DNA of 64,000 nucleotides from Lachnoanaerobaculum sp. ICM7 (GCF_000287675.1 NZ_ALJL01000016.1:1-64000); one strand, 5' to 3'. Positions 1-9,490 are shown, counted from the first letter of the stretch. Made by a program: numbers and translations. The notes: generated by a model from the sequence alone, not told the origin.

Positions 1-44
1 ATTTTATGTCCCCTGTTAATTAATTTCTTTTTCCATTTTAGGTC

Positions 45-73
45 TTGTAAAAGTGTAAAATTTGGACTATAAT
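45..73 (+). promoter_or_regulatory. Promoter of pyrBI
   Basis: A TTGTAA (45-50) and a perfect TATAAT (68-73) are separated by 17 bp, about 30 bp before the pyrB start. This is a good housekeeping sigma-factor promoter. The leader is too short for a PyrR-type attenuator, so attenuation is not expected here. Confidence 0.7.
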
Positions 74-102
74 ACGAAAAATGATTTTTATAAAGGAGAA
101 GT

Positions 103-1017
103 ATGAGACATCTTTTAAACCCATTGGACTTTTCTGTTGAAGAAACTAATGCACTTTTAGAGCTTGCTATTGATATTGAAAACAACAGGGGAAAGTATTC
201 TAAAATTTGTGAAGGAAAAAAATTAGCAACCTTATTTTATGAGCCAAGCACACGAACCAGACTCTCATTTGAAGCAGCGATGCTTAATTTGGGAGGTAGC
301 GTACTTGGCTTTCATTCTGCCGACTCATCATCTGCAGCAAAGGGCGAAAGCGTTGCAGATACTATCAGAGTAATTTCTTCATATGCAGATATAGCGGCAA
401 TGCGTCATCCAAAAGAGGGTGCACCGCTTGTTGCAAGCAAATTCTCTTCTATTCCGGTAATTAATGCCGGTGACGGTGGACATCAGCATCCTACACAAAC
501 TCTTACAGACCTTTTGACAATAAAGAGAATGAAGGGAAATATCTCAGACCTTACAGTCGGACTTTGCGGCGACCTTAAGTTCGGTAGAACAGTTCATTCA
601 CTTATTAACGCTCTTATCAGATATCCGAATATCAAATTTGTTCTTATCTCACCTGAAGAGCTTAAAGTCCCCGACTATATCAGAGATGATGTACTTAAGG
701 CTAATAATATCGAGTTTAGTGAGGTTACCAGCCTTGATGAGGCTATGCCTGAGCTTGATATTCTTTATATGACAAGAGTTCAAAAGGAGCGTTTCTTCAA
801 CGAGGAAGATTATATTCGTTTGAAAGACACATATATTTTGGATAAGCAGAAATTAAAGCATGCTAAAAAGGATATGTATATACTCCATCCGCTTCCAAGA
901 GTAAATGAAATAAGCGTTGAGGTTGATAATGACCCGAGAGCCGCGTATTTCAAACAGGCTGAGTTTGGTGTATATGTAAGAATGGCTTTGATTCTCACTC
1001 TTTTGGAGGTAAAATAA
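103..1017 (+). CDS. pyrB: Aspartate carbamoyltransferase catalytic subunit
   Basis: This is the catalytic chain that joins carbamoyl phosphate and L-aspartate to form N-carbamoyl-aspartate, the committed step of pyrimidine synthesis in the cytoplasm. The 304 residues are the usual family length. The carbamoyl-phosphate loop STRTRLSFE is near residues 49-57, the HPTQTLTDL motif is near 129-137, and the aspartate-binding HPLPR is near 264-268. The ATG follows AAAGGAG at normal spacing. The stop overlaps the next start by one base (TAATG), so pyrB and pyrI are translationally coupled. Confidence 0.97.
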   Translation: MRHLLNPLDFSVEETNALLELAIDIENNRGKYSKICEGKKLATLFYEPSTRTRLSFEAAMLNLGGSVLGFHSADSSSAAKGESVADTIRVISSYADIAAMRHPKEGAPLVASKFSSIPVINAGDGGHQHPTQTLTDLLTIKRMKGNISDLTVGLCGDLKFGRTVHSLINALIRYPNIKFVLISPEELKVPDYIRDDVLKANNIEFSEVTSLDEAMPELDILYMTRVQKERFFNEEDYIRLKDTYILDKQKLKHAKKDMYILHPLPRVNEISVEVDNDPRAAYFKQAEFGVYVRMALILTLLEVK

Positions 1018-1451
1018 TGTTAAATATCAGTGGATTAAATGAAGGTGTGGTACTTGATCATATAGAAGCCGGAAAAAGCTTGGATATATATTTTCACTTA
1101 GGACTTGATAAGCTTGATATACCTGTTGCAATTATAAAGAATGCCAAGTCTAAAAAAATGGGTAAGAAAGACATTATCAAAATCGAAGGTGATGTACTTG
1201 ATTTAATAGATTTCGACGTAATCGGATATATAGATCACAATATCACAATCAATGTTATAAAGAATAATGCGATAGTTGAGAAAAAAACAGTTTCATTACC
1301 TGAGAAGATAACAAATATTATCAAGTGTAAGAACCCAAGATGTATCACTTCGATAGAGCAGGAGCTTCCACATATCTTCTATCTTTCAGATAAGGATAAC
1401 GAGGTATATCGCTGCATCTATTGTGAAGAGAAAAGAAATAAGAAAAAATAA
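1017..1451 (+). CDS. pyrI: Aspartate carbamoyltransferase regulatory subunit
   Basis: This is the regulatory chain that binds nucleotide effectors and, through a zinc domain, holds catalytic PyrB trimers together. The 144 residues match the family. The C-terminal zinc site is visible as CKNPRC followed by CIYC, the C-x4-C and C-x2-C spacing of the Escherichia coli protein. It starts inside the pyrB stop codon and has its own GGAGG ribosome binding site. Its presence implies a PyrB-PyrI holoenzyme under allosteric control. Confidence 0.95.
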   Translation: MLNISGLNEGVVLDHIEAGKSLDIYFHLGLDKLDIPVAIIKNAKSKKMGKKDIIKIEGDVLDLIDFDVIGYIDHNITINVIKNNAIVEKKTVSLPEKITNIIKCKNPRCITSIEQELPHIFYLSDKDNEVYRCIYCEEKRNKKK

Positions 1452-1468
1452 TACTTTAAACTACAAAA

Positions 1469-1500
1469 CTGCCGGATTAAATTTTAATCCGGCAGCCTTT
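1469..1500. terminator. Bidirectional terminator between pyrI and ftsH
   Basis: A perfect 11-bp stem (1469-1479 with 1485-1495, CTGCCGGATTA) has a 5-nt loop and is followed by CCTTTTT on the + strand. It lies between the convergent ends of pyrI and ftsH. The minus-strand side has only scattered T residues, so termination of pyrI is the surer role. Confidence 0.8.
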
Positions 1501-3375
1501 TTATACCAATATGGCTTTCTTTATTTCCACCTTTTCAGGTAATCCTTTAATTTCTCTTAGAATCTTCATGAACTCTTTTCCGGTAATAGTTTCCTTTTCT
1601 ATAAGGAACTCTGCCAGTTTGTCCATTACATCCTTGTTTTTTCTAAGGATACTAAGGGCTTCATCATAGCTCTTTTTAAGTATTTTCATTACTTCTTTGT
1701 CAACTTCAGTAGCTGTATTGTCACCACAGTCAAGTATTGCCTGTCCTGAAAGATATTGATTTTCAACTCTTGCAAGTCCCATAAGTCCGAACTTATCACT
1801 CATACCGTACTGTGTAACCATTGCCCTTGCAATAGAGGTAGCCTTTTCAATATCATTTGATGCACCTGTTGTTACGGAATCAAATACTATTTCCTCGGCC
1901 GCTCTACCTCCAAGAGTACTTACAAGCATATCCTCAAGTTCTTTCTTGGACTTAAGATATGTCTCTTCTTCAGGTACATACATTACATAACCCAAAGCAC
2001 CCATGGTTCTCGGTACAATAGTGATTTTTTGTACAGGCTCGGAGTTTTTTTGCAGTGCAGAGATAAGTGCATGTCCCACCTCATGGTAAGATACAATTCT
2101 TCTCTCTTCCTGATTCATTACTCTGTCCTTTTTCTCCTTACCTACAAGAACAACTTCAACAGCTTCAAAAAGGTCTTTTTGCTTTACAGCTTTTCTTCCT
2201 TTTTTTACCGCCAAAATAGCCGCTTCATTTATCATATTGGCAAGGTCTGAACCTACAGCACCTGATGTAGCAAGTCCTATTGCTTCAAGATCTACACTGT
2301 CATCCATAAGCACATCCTTTGAATGTACCTTAAGGATGTCAACTCTTCCTTTAAGATCAGGTCTTTCAACAATTACTCTTCTGTCAAATCTACCCGGACG
2401 AAGTAATGCAGGGTCAAGTATCTCAGGTCTGTTTGTAGCACCAAGCACTATAAGACCTTTTGATGAATCAAAGCCGTCCATTTCGGAAAGAAGCTGATTG
2501 AGAGTCTGTTCTCTCTCATCATTTCCTCCACCCATTCTGGAATCTCTGCTCTTACCTATTGCATCTATCTCGTCTATAAATATGATAGCAGGAGCCGCCT
2601 CCTGTGCCTGTTTGAATAAATCTCTTACTCTTGAAGCACCTACACCTACAAACATCTCTACAAAGTCTGAACCTGACAGAGAAAAGAACGGTACATCCGC
2701 TTCTCCTGCCACCGCCTTTGCTAAAAGTGTTTTTCCTGTTCCCGGAGGTCCTACCAAAAGAGCTCCCTTCGGAAGTCTGGCACCAATCTTTGTATATTTC
2801 TCAGGATTGTGCAAAAAGTCAACGATTTCAGTCAAAGACTCTTTTGCTTCATCTTCACCTGCTACATCCTTAAATGTAATACCGGTTTCCTTTTGAACAT
2901 ATACTTTGGCATTGCTCTTGCCGACTCCCATGAATCCGCCTCCACCCATTTTCTTCAGTAGGAAATTCATCATAAGTATGAAGAAAATAAACGGTAGAAT
3001 AAAACTGAGGAATGACAGTATCGTAGATGTAGTCTCAAACCTTTCCATAGTCGCCGGAACATTAGCCGCATATAATCTGTCAACCAATGAATCGTCTTCT
3101 ATTCTGACCGTCTTATACACAGTCATGGTTGAGTAATCTGAAAGATTAGGCTTTACCTTTATTTCAATGGCAGTTGCCATTACCTTTACCGACTCCACCT
3201 TCCCGTCATTTACCATTTGCATAAACTCAGTATAAGGCACTTCCTTCGTTGTGGCCTTCTTAAGCCTGTTTGAAAGTATGCTTACTGCAAAGAATGCTAT
3301 GGCAGCTGCAATAATAAGTATAATAATCGTCCTGTTATTCAGCCCATTGGATTCATTTTTATTTTTTTTATCCAT
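1501..3375 (-). CDS. ftsH: ATP-dependent zinc metalloprotease FtsH
   Basis: This is a membrane-anchored AAA+ protease that extracts and degrades membrane and regulatory proteins. It has 624 residues, a normal length. There are two membrane segments (about 16-36 and 118-140) around a small external domain. Walker A is GPPGTGKT (209-216), Walker B is IIFIDEID (264-271), and the arginine-finger region is RPGRFDRR (326-333). The zinc-protease motif HEVGH is at 431-435, with a likely third ligand at D508. An AAAGGAAG ribosome binding site lies in the 11-nt gap after the upstream aconitase-family gene, so the two are probably co-transcribed. FtsH next to an aconitase-type gene is an uncommon pairing. 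Confidence 0.97.
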   Translation of the reverse strand: MDKKNKNESNGLNNRTIIILIIAAAIAFFAVSILSNRLKKATTKEVPYTEFMQMVNDGKVESVKVMATAIEIKVKPNLSDYSTMTVYKTVRIEDDSLVDRLYAANVPATMERFETTSTILSFLSFILPFIFFILMMNFLLKKMGGGGFMGVGKSNAKVYVQKETGITFKDVAGEDEAKESLTEIVDFLHNPEKYTKIGARLPKGALLVGPPGTGKTLLAKAVAGEADVPFFSLSGSDFVEMFVGVGASRVRDLFKQAQEAAPAIIFIDEIDAIGKSRDSRMGGGNDEREQTLNQLLSEMDGFDSSKGLIVLGATNRPEILDPALLRPGRFDRRVIVERPDLKGRVDILKVHSKDVLMDDSVDLEAIGLATSGAVGSDLANMINEAAILAVKKGRKAVKQKDLFEAVEVVLVGKEKKDRVMNQEERRIVSYHEVGHALISALQKNSEPVQKITIVPRTMGALGYVMYVPEEETYLKSKKELEDMLVSTLGGRAAEEIVFDSVTTGASNDIEKATSIARAMVTQYGMSDKFGLMGLARVENQYLSGQAILDCGDNTATEVDKEVMKILKKSYDEALSILRKNKDVMDKLAEFLIEKETITGKEFMKILREIKGLPEKVEIKKAILV

Positions 3376-3386
3376 ACACTTCCTTT

Positions 3387-5681
3387 CTATTTTATTTTAC
3401 TCTTATTATAATTTATAAGAGAACCTGCCTCCACTATGGATTTTTCCGCATCAGTCATTTCCGCAATGCTTAAGCTTATTTCTTTTATATTTTCACCTAT
3501 AATATAGGCAGGAATTTTTGACATATCACCTCTTAGATGCTTTTTGATATTCGGTACGAAGATATAATCTCCAACCTCAAAATCAGGTTCCGAATCTAAA
3601 AGGAACGGCAACATACCCCAGTTCATTACATTTGAGCGATATCTCTTTGTTGCATACTCTTTAGCAATGTTTGCAAGACCGCCGATAACTCTCTGGCAAC
3701 TTGCAGCCTGCTCTCTTGCAGAACCGTCACCGGGTTTCTTGGCATAAATCATGCTGCCTATCTCAGTTTCATTTGCAATAATATCTGCAAATCCCGGTAT
3801 AGTCTTTATCTTATCAAATATTTTGGCCAGCTCGGTATTATCTTTTAAGATATCCTCACCCTTTCTTCTTGACTTTTCAATAACATCTACCGCCTTACTT
3901 CTGCCTACATATTCAGGATCTCTTCTTGAAAGTGTAAACTCCGCAAGTCCAAGCGGATTTGATCTGTAAGATGATGTTTCTCCAGAAGGTATAAGCTCAT
4001 CTGTAGTGGTTACCTCGTCAAGTATCTTTGAACATACCTTTAAAAGAATATTGTCGGTAAGAGCAGTCATCTCAGGCCAGTCCTTAATATTAGGACCGTA
4101 AACCAAAGCGCTGTCCTCTCTCGCATCTCCAAATCCCTGATATACTCTGTTTTTATATATTGTGTCATCATAATTATACTCGGGCACAATATAATCATCC
4201 GCAAACTCTGTAGCAGGTGTTAAAAATCCCTTGTTTCTTGCAGTTGCGGCTACAGATCTTGCATCCATAAGAGCTACAGCGGACATTTGACCTGATCCCG
4301 GCTTTGATCCCTCTCTGTTAGGGAAGTTTCTTGTAGTATGTCTTATAGAAAGACCGTTATTTGAAGGAGTATCTCCCGCACCGAAACATGGACCACAGAA
4401 TGCAGTCTTTACTACCGCACCGCTTTCCATAAGATCTGCCACAGCGCCGTTTCTTGTTGTTTCTATAAATACAGGTTGTGATGAAGGATAAACATTTAAA
4501 TTAAACTCATCAAATCCTGTACTATGTCCTTTAAGTATATGTGCCGCCTCCATTACATTTGAATATGTTCCGCCTGCACAACCTGCTATAATACCCTGTG
4601 AAACTCTAAGCTTTCCGTTTTCTATCTTATCTAAAAGTCTGAGCCCCTTTCCGGCTTCTCCACCTATCTTTATCGCCTCAAGTTCCACTTCATGAAGAAG
4701 ATCTTTTAAATTCTCATTAAGGAAATCTATTTCATATACATTACTTGGGTGGAACGGAAGTGCAATCATAGGCTTAATTGTAGAAAGGTCTACATGAACA
4801 ACTCCATCATAGTATGTAATATCGGCAGGTTTTAACTCCTTATAATCCTCAGCTCTTCCATGAACAGTAAGGAATTTCTTTGTATCCTCATCAGTTTCCC
4901 AAACAGATGAAAGGCAGGTAGTCTCTGTAGTCATAACATCTACACCGTTTCTGTAATCAGTAGTCATAGATGCGATTCCCGGTCCTACAAACTCCATTAT
5001 CTTATTCTTTACATATCCGTTTTTAAATACCTTACCTATTATTGCAAGTGCGATATCCTGCGGTCCTACACCTGCTTTCGGTGCTCCCTCAAGATAGATT
5101 GCAATTATTTCAGGTCTGTTTACATCATAAGTATCCTGTAAAAGCTGCTTTACAAGCTCACCACCGCCTTCACCGATAGCCATTGTTCCAAGCGCTCCGT
5201 ATCTGGTGTGTGAATCCGATCCCAGTATCATCTTTCCACAACCTGCAAACGCTTCTCTCATATACTGATGTATTACCGCAATATGAGGTGGTACATATAT
5301 TCCTCCGTATTTTTTTGCGGCGGAGAGACCGAACATATGATCATCTTCATTTATAGTTCCTCCAACTGCACAAAGTGAATTGTGACAGTTTGTCAAAACA
5401 TAGGGTATCGGGAATTTTTCCATACCGCTTGCTTTTGCAGTCTGTATTATTCCTACAAAAGTAATATCATGTGAAGCCATTGCATCAAACTTCAGTCTGA
5501 GCTTATCCATATTTCCTGAAGTATTATGTTTTTCAAGTATATTGTAAGCTATACTTCCCTTTCCGGCTTCTTCCTTATCTATATCTTTGCCTGTAACAGC
5601 TTTTAATTTATCTATATCGTTTTCTTCTATAAGAGTCTTACCGTTAATAAGGTAAGCTCCACCATTGTACAAATTAACCAT
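3387..5681 (-). CDS. Aconitase-family hydratase
   Basis: This is a 4Fe-4S dehydratase of the aconitase superfamily with 764 residues. The substrate-loop [12 protein letters not shown] is at 154-165. The cluster ligands are C368 (GIIAGCAGG) and the pair C429/C432 (FCGPCFGAG), matching the three cysteines of aconitase. Citrate/isocitrate isomerisation is the default assignment. The length and the [11 protein letters not shown] region also resemble the uncharacterised YbhJ-type hydratases, so the substrate is not certain. No other citrate-pathway gene is nearby. It has a strong promoter and an AGGAGG ribosome binding site and precedes ftsH. Confidence 0.85.
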   Translation of the reverse strand: MVNLYNGGAYLINGKTLIEENDIDKLKAVTGKDIDKEEAGKGSIAYNILEKHNTSGNMDKLRLKFDAMASHDITFVGIIQTAKASGMEKFPIPYVLTNCHNSLCAVGGTINEDDHMFGLSAAKKYGGIYVPPHIAVIHQYMREAFAGCGKMILGSDSHTRYGALGTMAIGEGGGELVKQLLQDTYDVNRPEIIAIYLEGAPKAGVGPQDIALAIIGKVFKNGYVKNKIMEFVGPGIASMTTDYRNGVDVMTTETTCLSSVWETDEDTKKFLTVHGRAEDYKELKPADITYYDGVVHVDLSTIKPMIALPFHPSNVYEIDFLNENLKDLLHEVELEAIKIGGEAGKGLRLLDKIENGKLRVSQGIIAGCAGGTYSNVMEAAHILKGHSTGFDEFNLNVYPSSQPVFIETTRNGAVADLMESGAVVKTAFCGPCFGAGDTPSNNGLSIRHTTRNFPNREGSKPGSGQMSAVALMDARSVAATARNKGFLTPATEFADDYIVPEYNYDDTIYKNRVYQGFGDAREDSALVYGPNIKDWPEMTALTDNILLKVCSKILDEVTTTDELIPSGETSSYRSNPLGLAEFTLSRRDPEYVGRSKAVDVIEKSRRKGEDILKDNTELAKIFDKIKTIPGFADIIANETEIGSMIYAKKPGDGSAREQAASCQRVIGGLANIAKEYATKRYRSNVMNWGMLPFLLDSEPDFEVGDYIFVPNIKKHLRGDMSKIPAYIIGENIKEISLSIAEMTDAEKSIVEAGSLINYNKSKIK

Positions 5682-5704
5682 ATTTCCTCCTAGTTTTCCA
5701 GAAT

Positions 5705-5733
5705 AGTATATACTATCAAAAAATTATTTTCAA
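5705..5733 (-). promoter_or_regulatory. Promoter of the aconitase-family gene and ftsH
   Basis: On the minus strand TTGAAA (5728-5733) and TATACT (5705-5710) are 17 bp apart, just upstream of the gene's AGGAGG. Each box matches consensus at 5 of 6 positions. Confidence 0.65.
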
Positions 5734-5751
5734 GGCTGATGATTTTATAAG

Positions 5752-5782
5752 AAAAACCAAAATGAGGGCACTGCCCTCATTT
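5752..5782 (-). terminator. Terminator of rlmH
   Basis: A GC-rich stem (AAATGAGGG with CCCTCATTT, 5760-5782) is followed on the minus strand by TTTTGGTTTTT. The hairpin overlaps the rlmH stop codon and separates rlmH from the downstream promoter. Confidence 0.75.
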
Positions 5783-6253
5783 ATGATACGGTTCATTATA
5801 TCTGATCCTGTATGCTCTGTAAATTTGTTCAAGTAAAATAACTCTCATAAGCTGATGTGGAAAAGTCATCTCTGAAAAGCTAAGTTTTTCATCAGCTCTG
5901 TCAAGCACGGTTTTATGAAGTCCTAAAGAACCTCCGATTACAAATGCCAGATTTCCTTTTGATAAAATATCATATTTTTCCATTCTCTTAGAAAAATCTT
6001 CTGAAGAATATTTCTTACCGTCTATTGCAAGTGCAACAACATAGCTGTTTGAAAGCTTTGATAAAATCCTTTCAGCTTCAACTTCCTTGATTTTCTCTTC
6101 CTCAAGCAAACTTGCATTTGCAGGAGTTTTCTCATCCTTTAATTCTATTATGTTTAGCTTTGCATACCTTGAAAGCCTTTTTGAGTATTCGTCTATAGCG
6201 TCTTTGAAAAACTTCTCTTTGATACTTCCGATAACCACAATATTGATATTCAT
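5777..6253 (-). CDS. rlmH: 23S rRNA pseudouridine-1915 N3-methyltransferase
   Basis: This SPOUT-class methyltransferase uses S-adenosylmethionine to methylate pseudouridine 1915 in helix 69 of 23S rRNA. The 158 residues match the family. The trefoil-knot signatures FVIGGSLGL and PHQLMRVILLEQIYRAYRI are present, as is the conserved C-terminal YHK. Its start is 3 nt after the upstream response-regulator stop and the ribosome binding site lies inside that gene, so they form one transcript. Confidence 0.96.
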   Translation of the reverse strand: MNINIVVIGSIKEKFFKDAIDEYSKRLSRYAKLNIIELKDEKTPANASLLEEEKIKEVEAERILSKLSNSYVVALAIDGKKYSSEDFSKRMEKYDILSKGNLAFVIGGSLGLHKTVLDRADEKLSFSEMTFPHQLMRVILLEQIYRAYRIRYNEPYHK

Positions 6254-6256
6254 AAA

Positions 6257-6952
6257 CTATTCCTTAAAGTAATATCCCACGCCCCATTTTGTATGAATAT
6301 ACTTCGGCTCACTCGGGTTCGGTTCAATCTTTTCTCTAAGCCTTCTCACATGTACATCCACAGTTCTTACATCACCTGCTTCATGTAACTTATTTCCCCA
6401 AACAATGTTTAAAAGCTTCTCTCTGGAATATACTTTATCAGGATTTTGTGTAAGAAGCTCAAGTATATCAAATTCCTTTGCTGTAAGATTAAGCTCCTTA
6501 TCCTTTTCAAATACCCTTCTGCTGTCAAGGTCAAGCTTAAGATCGGAGACTTCTATGATTCTCTCATTTTTTTGTGCAGCCTTAGACTTCTTTGAATTTC
6601 TTCTTATAATTGCTTTTATCCTTGCCTTAACCTCGAGTATATTAAAAGGCTTTGTAATATAATCATCTGCTCCGTATTCAAGCCCGAGTATCTTATCCAT
6701 ATCTGTACCCTTGGCAGTCAACATGATAATCGGCATTTCAGAAAACTCTCTGATAGCCTGACAAACTTCCATGCCGTCCATCTCAGGCAACATTACATCC
6801 AAAAGCACTATATCATATTCTTTTTCTTTAGCCATTTTTAAAGCTTCACTGCCGTCATAGGCTACATCAACCTCATAACCGTCCTGCTCCAAACTGAACT
6901 TAATTCCTTTGACTATTAATTTTTCATCATCTACAACAAGTGCTTTATTCAT
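6257..6952 (-). CDS. OmpR/PhoB-family response regulator (orphan)
   Basis: This is a two-component DNA-binding regulator of 231 residues. The receiver domain carries the acidic pair at D8-D9, the phospho-acceptor D52 (LLDVMLPEMDG) and K101 (YITKPF). The C-terminal winged helix ends with YIHTKWGVGYYFKE. No histidine kinase lies beside it, so the partner must be encoded elsewhere. It is sandwiched between a ComEA-like gene and rlmH with gaps under 10 nt. Its target genes cannot be told from the sequence. Confidence 0.93.
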   Translation of the reverse strand: MNKALVVDDEKLIVKGIKFSLEQDGYEVDVAYDGSEALKMAKEKEYDIVLLDVMLPEMDGMEVCQAIREFSEMPIIMLTAKGTDMDKILGLEYGADDYITKPFNILEVKARIKAIIRRNSKKSKAAQKNERIIEVSDLKLDLDSRRVFEKDKELNLTAKEFDILELLTQNPDKVYSREKLLNIVWGNKLHEAGDVRTVDVHVRRLREKIEPNPSEPKYIHTKWGVGYYFKE

Positions 6953-6961
6953 TATTTACTC

Positions 6962-7549
6962 CTAATTTATACAAATCTTATCTTTAATCTTATTAAATGC
7001 TGATTCTTTTATTCCCGATATATTCATTATATCTTCAATATTCGAAAAAGATTTAGAGTTTCTATACTTTATTATAGCTTCAGCTTTTCTCTCTCCGATA
7101 CCCGGTAAACTCATAAGTTCTTCCTTTGAAGCTTTATTGATATTTACAAGGGAACTGCTGTTTAGAGCATCTTCACCCTGCACAGGCTTTAGATCTTTAA
7201 CTTCATCCCGGCTTGGAATTATTATATGTTCACCGGATTCAATCTTTTTTGCCAGGTTTACATAATCCCTACATGCATTTTCACTGAAGCCTCCTGCCAT
7301 CTCAACAGCATCTTTTATTATTGAGTCCTTTTTCAATGTATATACATCAGGTTTATTCACACATCCCGAAATAAATACATCGATATATTCTTCCACAGTT
7401 ACGGCTTCTGATATACTCTCTTTAGTTAAACTCTCTGTAACAACTTCCTTGGCCTCGGTTTCAATATTCTTTCCAAACTCTATATCGGAATCTTTTTTAC
7501 AAGATGTTAATAAAATCGTTAAAAACATTATTAAAAAAATCTTTTTCAT
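6962..7549 (-). CDS. ComEA-like helix-hairpin-helix lipoprotein
   Basis: The 195-residue protein has a short lipoprotein signal ending in LLTSC (cysteine 17), a beta-rich SLBB-like domain (about 58-120, VDVFISGCVNKPDVYTL...) and a C-terminal helix-hairpin-helix pair (about 134-193, with LPGIGERKAEAII). This is the ComEA architecture: extracellular double-stranded DNA binding during natural transformation. ComEA is usually held by a transmembrane helix, whereas here a lipobox replaces it. No comEC or comEB is adjacent, so a role in DNA uptake is inferred from domains alone. Confidence 0.85.
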   Translation of the reverse strand: MKKIFLIMFLTILLTSCKKDSDIEFGKNIETEAKEVVTESLTKESISEAVTVEEYIDVFISGCVNKPDVYTLKKDSIIKDAVEMAGGFSENACRDYVNLAKKIESGEHIIIPSRDEVKDLKPVQGEDALNSSSLVNINKASKEELMSLPGIGERKAEAIIKYRNSKSFSNIEDIMNISGIKESAFNKIKDKICIN

Positions 7550-7586
7550 AGCTTTCTCCTTAAGAAAGCCTTGTAAGTATAATTAT

Positions 7587-7614
7587 ATTCTAGCAAATAA
7601 AATGTTAAAAACAA
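7587..7614 (-). promoter_or_regulatory. Possible promoter of comEA-like/regulator/rlmH
   Basis: TAGAAT (7587-7592) preceded by TGC makes an extended -10, with a weak TTGTTT (7609-7614) 16 bp upstream. It is the only good candidate in the 85-bp gap. Confidence 0.45.
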
Positions 7615-7634
7615 GTATCTAAAATATTAAGTAT

Positions 7635-8474
7635 TTAATACAGTCTCTTTTTTAAAGCTGCAATTACAAGATGTTGTGCCAATACGGATGTGGTCACAGC
7701 CCCTACACCTTTTGGAACCGGTGTTGCCATAGCTGCATTTTTTACATTTTCAAGGTCCACATCTCCACAAAGCTTTCCTTCAAAGAAATTTATACCTACA
7801 TCAATTACTACAGCGTCTTCTCCGATATAATCGTCATTTATCATCTTAGCTCTGCCTATTGCAACTATTAGAACGTCGGCATTTTTACATACCTTCTTTA
7901 AATCAGCTGTTTTTGAATGACAAAGTGTTACTGTAGCATTTTTTTGAATTGCAAGCATAGCTACAGGCTTACCGATTACCATACTTCTTCCAAGTACCAC
8001 TACATTTTTTCCCTCAAGCTCTATATTATTGCTTTCAAGGATTTTTATTACCGCCTTTGCAGTACATGGTGCAAATCCGCTTTCATCTCCTGCAAATACT
8101 TTTGCTATATTTTTATATGAAATACCGTCCAAATCTTTTCTCTCATCCAGTACCTCTATAACCTTCTTCTCATCTATATGTTCAGGCAATGGTCTGAAAA
8201 GCAAAATTCCGTCAATTTCATCATCTTCATTTATTTTCTTAAACTCGTCTATAAAATCTTCCGATGAAATGTTTTCATCAAATTCAAATACTTTTGTTTT
8301 TAATGAAAGAGATTCCATCTTTTTTACGGCGCCTTTTTCATATGAAATGTCAGCAGAATTTGATCCTATTCTTACTATTCCAAGAGTTGGAATATAACCC
8401 TTAAGTTCTGAAAGTATTCCTGAAATTTCAGCTTTTATTTTCTCAGCTGTATCTGCCCCATATAATAAAATCAC
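7635..8474 (-). CDS. folD: Methylenetetrahydrofolate dehydrogenase (FolD)
   Basis: This 279-residue enzyme interconverts 5,10-methylene-THF and 5,10-methenyl-THF (and 10-formyl-THF in bifunctional forms). Visible signatures are RPLPEH and DLDGIS around residues 106-140, PCTAKAV (about 158-164) and the Rossmann segment VVVLGRSMVIGKPVA (about 179-193). The usual Y-x3-K catalytic pair of bifunctional FolD is altered: after Y45 the fourth residue is A49, while lysines sit at 51 and 52. The start is GTG with a GGAGG site, and it overlaps the fchA stop by four bases (GTGA). The upstream cyclohydrolase gene makes a division of labour plausible. Confidence 0.92.
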   Translation of the reverse strand: MILLYGADTAEKIKAEISGILSELKGYIPTLGIVRIGSNSADISYEKGAVKKMESLSLKTKVFEFDENISSEDFIDEFKKINEDDEIDGILLFRPLPEHIDEKKVIEVLDERKDLDGISYKNIAKVFAGDESGFAPCTAKAVIKILESNNIELEGKNVVVLGRSMVIGKPVAMLAIQKNATVTLCHSKTADLKKVCKNADVLIVAIGRAKMINDDYIGEDAVVIDVGINFFEGKLCGDVDLENVKNAAMATPVPKGVGAVTTSVLAQHLVIAALKKRLY

Positions 8475-9109
8475 AAAAGCACCTCCAAAACTTCTCTGTA
8501 TATGACATCCGCCTTATTCATAGTGTTTTCAAGTAATTCACTTGCTTCATCCAAAATATTTTGAGCTTTAATTCTATCCTTCATATACTTTACATTTATT
8601 ACTACATTCATCATAGCACCGCATACCGCACTCCTAAGCATACTTACCGCCACACCGGCATCCGATACGGCAAGCTTTGATCCCTTCTTTGCAAGAAAAT
8701 CAATGGCACCAAGCATAGCATAAGCTTCTTTCATAATGTCAAGCGGTACCATAGCTGCATTAAAAAGAAGTTTTTCCATATTCTCTTCATGCAATTTCTT
8801 TTCCTCGTTATTTTGCGGTTTAAAGCCATATGCCTGTGAAAGCGGATAAAAAACTTCCGCATCCTTATCTGAAAGCCTTATAAAACTTTCCATATGCTTA
8901 TTCATATCTTCCAATATTCTTTTCACATCATCTTCCACTGCAATATGGCTCTTCTTACCTACTGTAAGATTACAGACCATACCGGCAAGAGCCGCCGAGA
9001 GTGCGCCTGCAACGGCACTTGCACCTCCACCTCCCGGTACAGGAGCCTTAGAGCCAAGTTCATTTATATATTCATCTATTTTGTATCCGGCTGTATTCAC
9101 TATGACCAT
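8471..9109 (-). CDS. fchA: FchA-type methenyl-THF cyclohydrolase (formiminotransferase-cyclodeaminase family)
   Basis: This is a small all-helical protein of the cyclodeaminase family. In clostridia this family supplies methenyl-THF cyclohydrolase activity for C1 metabolism. The glycine-rich signature APVPGGGGASAVAGALSAAL is near the N-terminus and the rest is helical. The start is ambiguous: GTG 9118, ATG 9109 and GTG 9100 are all in frame. GGAAAGG lies directly before the ATG and about 9 nt before GTG 9100, and GTG 9100 would overlap the upstream TAG as TAGTG. It is coupled to folD downstream, which fits a shared folate step. Confidence 0.88.
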   Translation of the reverse strand: MVIVNTAGYKIDEYINELGSKAPVPGGGGASAVAGALSAALAGMVCNLTVGKKSHIAVEDDVKRILEDMNKHMESFIRLSDKDAEVFYPLSQAYGFKPQNNEEKKLHEENMEKLLFNAAMVPLDIMKEAYAMLGAIDFLAKKGSKLAVSDAGVAVSMLRSAVCGAMMNVVINVKYMKDRIKAQNILDEASELLENTMNKADVIYREVLEVLL

Positions 9110-9441
9110 CCTTTCCACACTTCAGGTGCATACCCTATAGTTGCTTCCTTACCGTTTCTTACTATCGGAAGTCTTAGAACCTGCTGATTTTCCAGAATTT
9201 TAGGTATTTTATCTTCCTCGGAAAGATATTTTATCAATGTAAGAGTTTCAATATCCTTGCATTTTTCATCAAGCATATTTTCAAATCCTCCTACCGCCTG
9301 CATTACTGAAGTAAACTCGCCCTTTGATAAGCCCTTTTCCTTCATATCCACAAGCTGAAACTTAATATTTCTTTCTTTAAAAAATCTGACAGCCTTCTTT
9401 GTATCTGAAGACTTATTAGTTCCAAATATCTGTATATTCAT
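9100..9441 (-). CDS. ArsC/Spx-family thioredoxin-fold protein lacking the active cysteine
   Basis: The 113-residue protein has the ArsC/Spx fold: an N-terminal beta strand with a KSSDTKKAVRFFKER loop-helix, the DMKEKGLSKGEF segment, and the LRLPIVRNGKEATIGY C-terminal strand region. In arsenate reductases and Spx-like proteins the first loop holds the reactive cysteine. Here the position is serine (NKSSDT), and the only cysteine, near residue 60, is elsewhere. Arsenate reduction by the usual mechanism is therefore unlikely. It starts the transcript carrying fchA and folD and overlaps fchA, so a redox or accessory role in that group is possible but unproven. Confidence 0.8.
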   Translation of the reverse strand: MNIQIFGTNKSSDTKKAVRFFKERNIKFQLVDMKEKGLSKGEFTSVMQAVGGFENMLDEKCKDIETLTLIKYLSEEDKIPKILENQQVLRLPIVRNGKEATIGYAPEVWKGWS

Positions 9442-9465
9442 ATTTTCTCCAAAACATGCCTTTTT

Positions 9466-9490
9466 AAAATAAAGGCCCTTATTTGGGCCT
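9466..9490 (-). terminator. Terminator of the DUF2953 gene
   Basis: On the minus strand AGGCCC, a 6-nt loop and GGGCCT (9473-9490) are followed by TTATTTT. The stem overlaps the stop codon of the DUF2953 gene. Confidence 0.55.

Noticed and set aside
1469-1500. Possible pyrimidine attenuator
   Set aside because: The hairpin lies after pyrI, not in the pyrB leader, so it is a simple terminator.
2029-3136. Several + strand open frames of 70-130 codons
   Set aside because: They lie opposite ftsH, lack ribosome binding sites and have shadow-like composition; ftsH is clearly the real gene.
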